The notes under the pieces are model-generated. The model was not told where the DNA came from, searched no databases, and worked only from the letters and a program-made list of their open reading frames with translations. The translations under genes and the position numbers were made by a program. A stretch of DNA of 64,000 nucleotides from JAVBLV01 sp031553195 (lineage in GTDB: Bacteria > Bacteroidota > Bacteroidia > Bacteroidales > P3), in NCBI GenBank assembly GCA_031553195.1, contig JAVBLV010000064.1, forward strand, positions 1 to 64,000, written 5' to 3'. How positions within the stretch are numbered: the stretch's first letter is position 1; each line of letters opens with the position of its first letter. Below are positions 61,823 to 64,000 of the stretch, piece after piece.

Positions 61823-62296
61823 ATGGCAATAACATTTAATTCCGAACAAATAAATTTTAATTCGAAAGGGAAGTCCCTACTTAAGAAGTGGATTAAATCT
61901 ATTATTGAGCAGGAGGGTAAAAAAGTAGGAGAAATCAATTATATTTTTTGTTCAGATGATTATTTGTTAGGAATTAATCAGACCTACCTTAAACACGATA
62001 CCTATACCGACGTTATCACATTTGATTTTAATGAAGGGTCATCTAAAATTATTTCCGGTGATATTTACATAAGTATTGATAGGGTGGGAGATAATGCTCA
62101 AAAATTCAAAGTAAGTTTTGAGGAAGAATTAAGAAGAGTAATTATTCATGGGATATTGCATCTTTGCGGATATCTAGATAAAATGCCATCTGAAATAAAG
62201 ATAATGAGAGAGAAAGAAGAAGAAAGTCTACAGTTGTTTTCAATGATGGATGAAGAAAATAATATAAAAGCAAAAGAAAAACAACCGGGAGACTAA
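61823..62296 (+). CDS. ybeY: Endoribonuclease YbeY (rRNA maturation)
   Basis: A 157-residue YbeY: KVGEINYIFCSDDYLLGINQ, TDVITFDFNEG, SGDIYISIDRV, and the metal-binding RVIIHGILHLCGYLDKMPSE (HGxLHLxGY). The third His of the classical HGxLHLxGYDH is Asp-Lys here, which I believe is normal for Bacteroidetes members. It takes part in 16S rRNA 3' end processing and ribosome quality control. The start is ATG 61823 (MAITFNSEQ); the frame extends upstream without family-like sequence. Confidence 0.93.
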   Translation: MAITFNSEQINFNSKGKSLLKKWIKSIIEQEGKKVGEINYIFCSDDYLLGINQTYLKHDTYTDVITFDFNEGSSKIISGDIYISIDRVGDNAQKFKVSFEEELRRVIIHGILHLCGYLDKMPSEIKIMREKEEESLQLFSMMDEENNIKAKEKQPGD

Positions 62297-62338
62297 GATA
62301 TTGGAGTAATAATTTAAAATTCAGATTATATAGAGAGT

Positions 62339-62354
62339 TGTTTCACGTGGAACA
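62339..62354. promoter_or_regulatory. parS site upstream of mnmG
   Basis: TGTTTCACGTGGAACA exactly matches the ParB-binding consensus (reverse complement TGTTCCACGTGAAACA) and is identical to the site at 35742. It lies 43 bp before the mnmG ATG. Confidence 0.78.
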
Positions 62355-62397
62355 ACTTTTTTTGAAATAAAAGGGTAGGGGAAAAAGTAAGAGAACG

Positions 62398-64000
62398 ATG
62401 GTTTTAGAAAAATACGATATAATTGTAGTAGGAGGGGGGCATGCTGGGGCTGAAGCGGCGGCGGCGGCGGCTAATCTCGGATCAAAGACATTGCTTATTA
62501 CGCAGAATTTAGATACTATTGCACAAATGTCGTGTAATCCGGCAATGGGAGGAGTCGCAAAAGGACAAATTGTGAGAGAGATAGATGCTTTGGGAGGATA
62601 TTCGGGGATTGTAACTGATAAAACGATGATTCAGTTTAGAATGTTGAACCGTTCCAAAGGTCCTGCCATGTGGAGTCCCAGAGCGCAAAGCGATCGGATG
62701 ATGTTTTCTGTGGAATGGCGTTCTATGCTTGAAAATACCCAAAACTTGGATTTGTGGCAAGACGAAGTAAATGAAATTTTGGTGCAAGGAACGAGAGTAG
62801 TAGGCGTTAAAACCAAAATGCAAGTTCAGGTTTATGCAAAAGCAGTTATTTTAACCAATGGAACTTTTTTGAATGGATTAATACACATTGGGGAATTTTC
62901 TTTTTCGGGAGGTAGGATAGGAGAACCCAGCGTAAAAGGGTTGACAAAATGCTTAACCGAATTGGGATTTGAAAGCGCCAGGCTGAAAACGGGAACGCCT
63001 GTTCGCGTAGATGGCCGCACGATTAATTTTTCTCTATTGGAAGAACAAAGAGGAGATGAAAATCCTTCCAAATTTTCTTTTACACAAACGCCTAAACTGG
63101 TTCGCCAACGAAGTTGTCATTTGGCTTATACTAATGAAGAAGTCCACGATATACTAAGAGAGGGTTTCGAAAAGTCACCGATGTTTACAGGACGCATTCA
63201 AGGAAGGGGCCCTCGTTATTGTCCGTCTATTGAAGATAAGATTAATCGTTTCGCGGACAAAATCCGCCATCAATTGTTTATAGAACCGGAGGGTTGGACA
63301 ACCCATTCCTATTATATAAATGGTTTCTCATCTTCCCTTCCGATGCAGATACAATACGATGCCCTGCGAAAAATAAAAGGATTTGAAAATGCCAAAATTT
63401 TCCGTCCGGGATATGCCATAGAATATGATTATTTCCCCCCCACTCAGCTTAAACTGACGCTTGAAACCAAACGAATAGAGTATCTTTACTTTGCGGGACA
63501 GATAAATGGGACGACAGGTTATGAAGAAGCAGGCGCTCAGGGATTGATGGCCGGAGTTAATGCACACTTGAAATTAAATGAAAAACCGGAATTTATTCTT
63601 CAACGCTCCCAAGCATATATTGGCGTTTTAATAGACGATCTGGTAACAAAGGGAGTAGACGAGCCTTACAGGATGTTTACTTCGCGGGCAGAATATCGCA
63701 TTCTGCTTAGGCAAGATAATGCAGATATTCGGTTAACGCCTCTTTCCCATGCCATTGGGCTAGCTTCGGATGCCCGTATGCAGGCAATGGAAAGTAGAAA
63801 ACAAAGCTATGAACAGATTATTGCGTTTGTAAAGGAGAACAATATTTCTCCGGAAGAAATAAATCCCACGCTTGAACAAAAAGGAACACCTCCTATTTCT
63901 CATAGAACAAAGATGTTAAACATTATTTTACGTCCGCAGGTAAATATACAAGATATATTATCCGCTTCGGAAGGGTTCAGGCAATTTGTTGATAACATGA
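62398..64000 (+). CDS. mnmG: tRNA uridine 5-carboxymethylaminomethyl modification enzyme MnmG (partial)
   Basis: 534 codons of about 620 lie in the window; the right edge cuts the C-terminus. The FAD fold starts DIIVVGGGHAGAEAAAAAAN, with the family signatures MSCNPAMGGVAKGQIVREID, GRIQGRGPRYCPSIEDKINR, YFAGQINGTTGYEEAGAQGL and FTSRAEYRILLRQDNAD. With MnmE it makes cmnm5U34 in tRNAs. In many bacteria this gene (gidA) lies near the replication origin, which fits the parS site just upstream. Confidence 0.97.
   Translation, partial: MVLEKYDIIVVGGGHAGAEAAAAAANLGSKTLLITQNLDTIAQMSCNPAMGGVAKGQIVREIDALGGYSGIVTDKTMIQFRMLNRSKGPAMWSPRAQSDRMMFSVEWRSMLENTQNLDLWQDEVNEILVQGTRVVGVKTKMQVQVYAKAVILTNGTFLNGLIHIGEFSFSGGRIGEPSVKGLTKCLTELGFESARLKTGTPVRVDGRTINFSLLEEQRGDENPSKFSFTQTPKLVRQRSCHLAYTNEEVHDILREGFEKSPMFTGRIQGRGPRYCPSIEDKINRFADKIRHQLFIEPEGWTTHSYYINGFSSSLPMQIQYDALRKIKGFENAKIFRPGYAIEYDYFPPTQLKLTLETKRIEYLYFAGQINGTTGYEEAGAQGLMAGVNAHLKLNEKPEFILQRSQAYIGVLIDDLVTKGVDEPYRMFTSRAEYRILLRQDNADIRLTPLSHAIGLASDARMQAMESRKQSYEQIIAFVKENNISPEEINPTLEQKGTPPISHRTKMLNIILRPQVNIQDILSASEGFRQFVDNM

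Noticed and set aside
62123..62190. YbeY with a missing third metal-binding histidine as an inactive enzyme
   Set aside because: The HGxLHLCGYxDK form is, to my knowledge, usual in Bacteroidetes YbeY, so no loss of function should be claimed.

Overview
The window is chromosomal DNA from a low-G+C member of the Bacteroidetes, most likely order Bacteroidales. The evidence is a fused MurF-alanine racemase, a type IX secretion (T9SS) C-terminal sorting domain, a SusC/CirA-style TonB receptor with a carboxypeptidase-regulatory-like domain, DUF4270, DUF4296 and DUF4175 proteins, a serine palmitoyltransferase, and many promoters of the Bacteroidetes type (-33 TTTG, -7 TAnnTTTG). No genus can be named from the sequence alone. 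There are 45 intact or edge-truncated protein genes, four pseudogenes or remnants, one tRNA, and many short repeats and candidate sites.

Region 1-11 kb (minus strand) is an accessory module richer in G+C than the rest. It holds a T9SS-secreted surface protein followed by a giant SpvB/FG-GAP/YD-repeat (RHS-type) protein of at least 2773 residues whose C-terminus lies beyond the left edge. Arrays of an 8-bp repeat (consensus YTGAATNA) lie around these genes and twice inside the giant reading frame. tRNA-Thr(CGU) and a YhbP-like gene follow.

Region 11.8-26.8 kb (minus strand) is conserved housekeeping: comM, a DUF4296 lipoprotein, maf, a UbiA-family prenyltransferase, a MORN-repeat protein, DUF4270, a short GT5 glycogen-synthase-like protein, a ROK kinase, a ketoacyl reductase plus MaoC hydratase pair, murF-alr, miaA and rubrerythrin. 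Region 27-38 kb is a decayed, mobile zone: rdgB and a nitrilase-family amidase sit among a broken secreted-protein gene, a broken AraC regulator, a radical SAM/lipoprotein system with one ruined lipoprotein copy, and an IS1595-family transposase pseudogene split by a 138-bp miniature element with a 7-bp target duplication. Prolyl-tRNA editing protein and nadA follow.

Region 37.3-45.4 kb holds an AT-rich gap with DnaA-box-like sites, rpiB, a TonB receptor, two lipoproteins, and a GNAT-fold protein beside serine palmitoyltransferase (candidate ceramide synthesis genes). From 45.5 kb onward every gene is on the plus strand: lplA, branched-chain 2-oxoacid dehydrogenase E2 and fused E1, flavodoxin, an SRPBCC protein, a rhodanese-thioredoxin protein, DUF2459, MazG-like, a sugar nucleotidyltransferase, a HlyD-type lipoprotein, rsmA, DUF4175, an RsbW-like ATPase, ybeY and mnmG (cut by the right edge). 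Two exact and two near matches to the parS consensus (30.8, 32.5, 35.7 and 62.3 kb), together with the change of coding strand, suggest the window lies near the replication origin.
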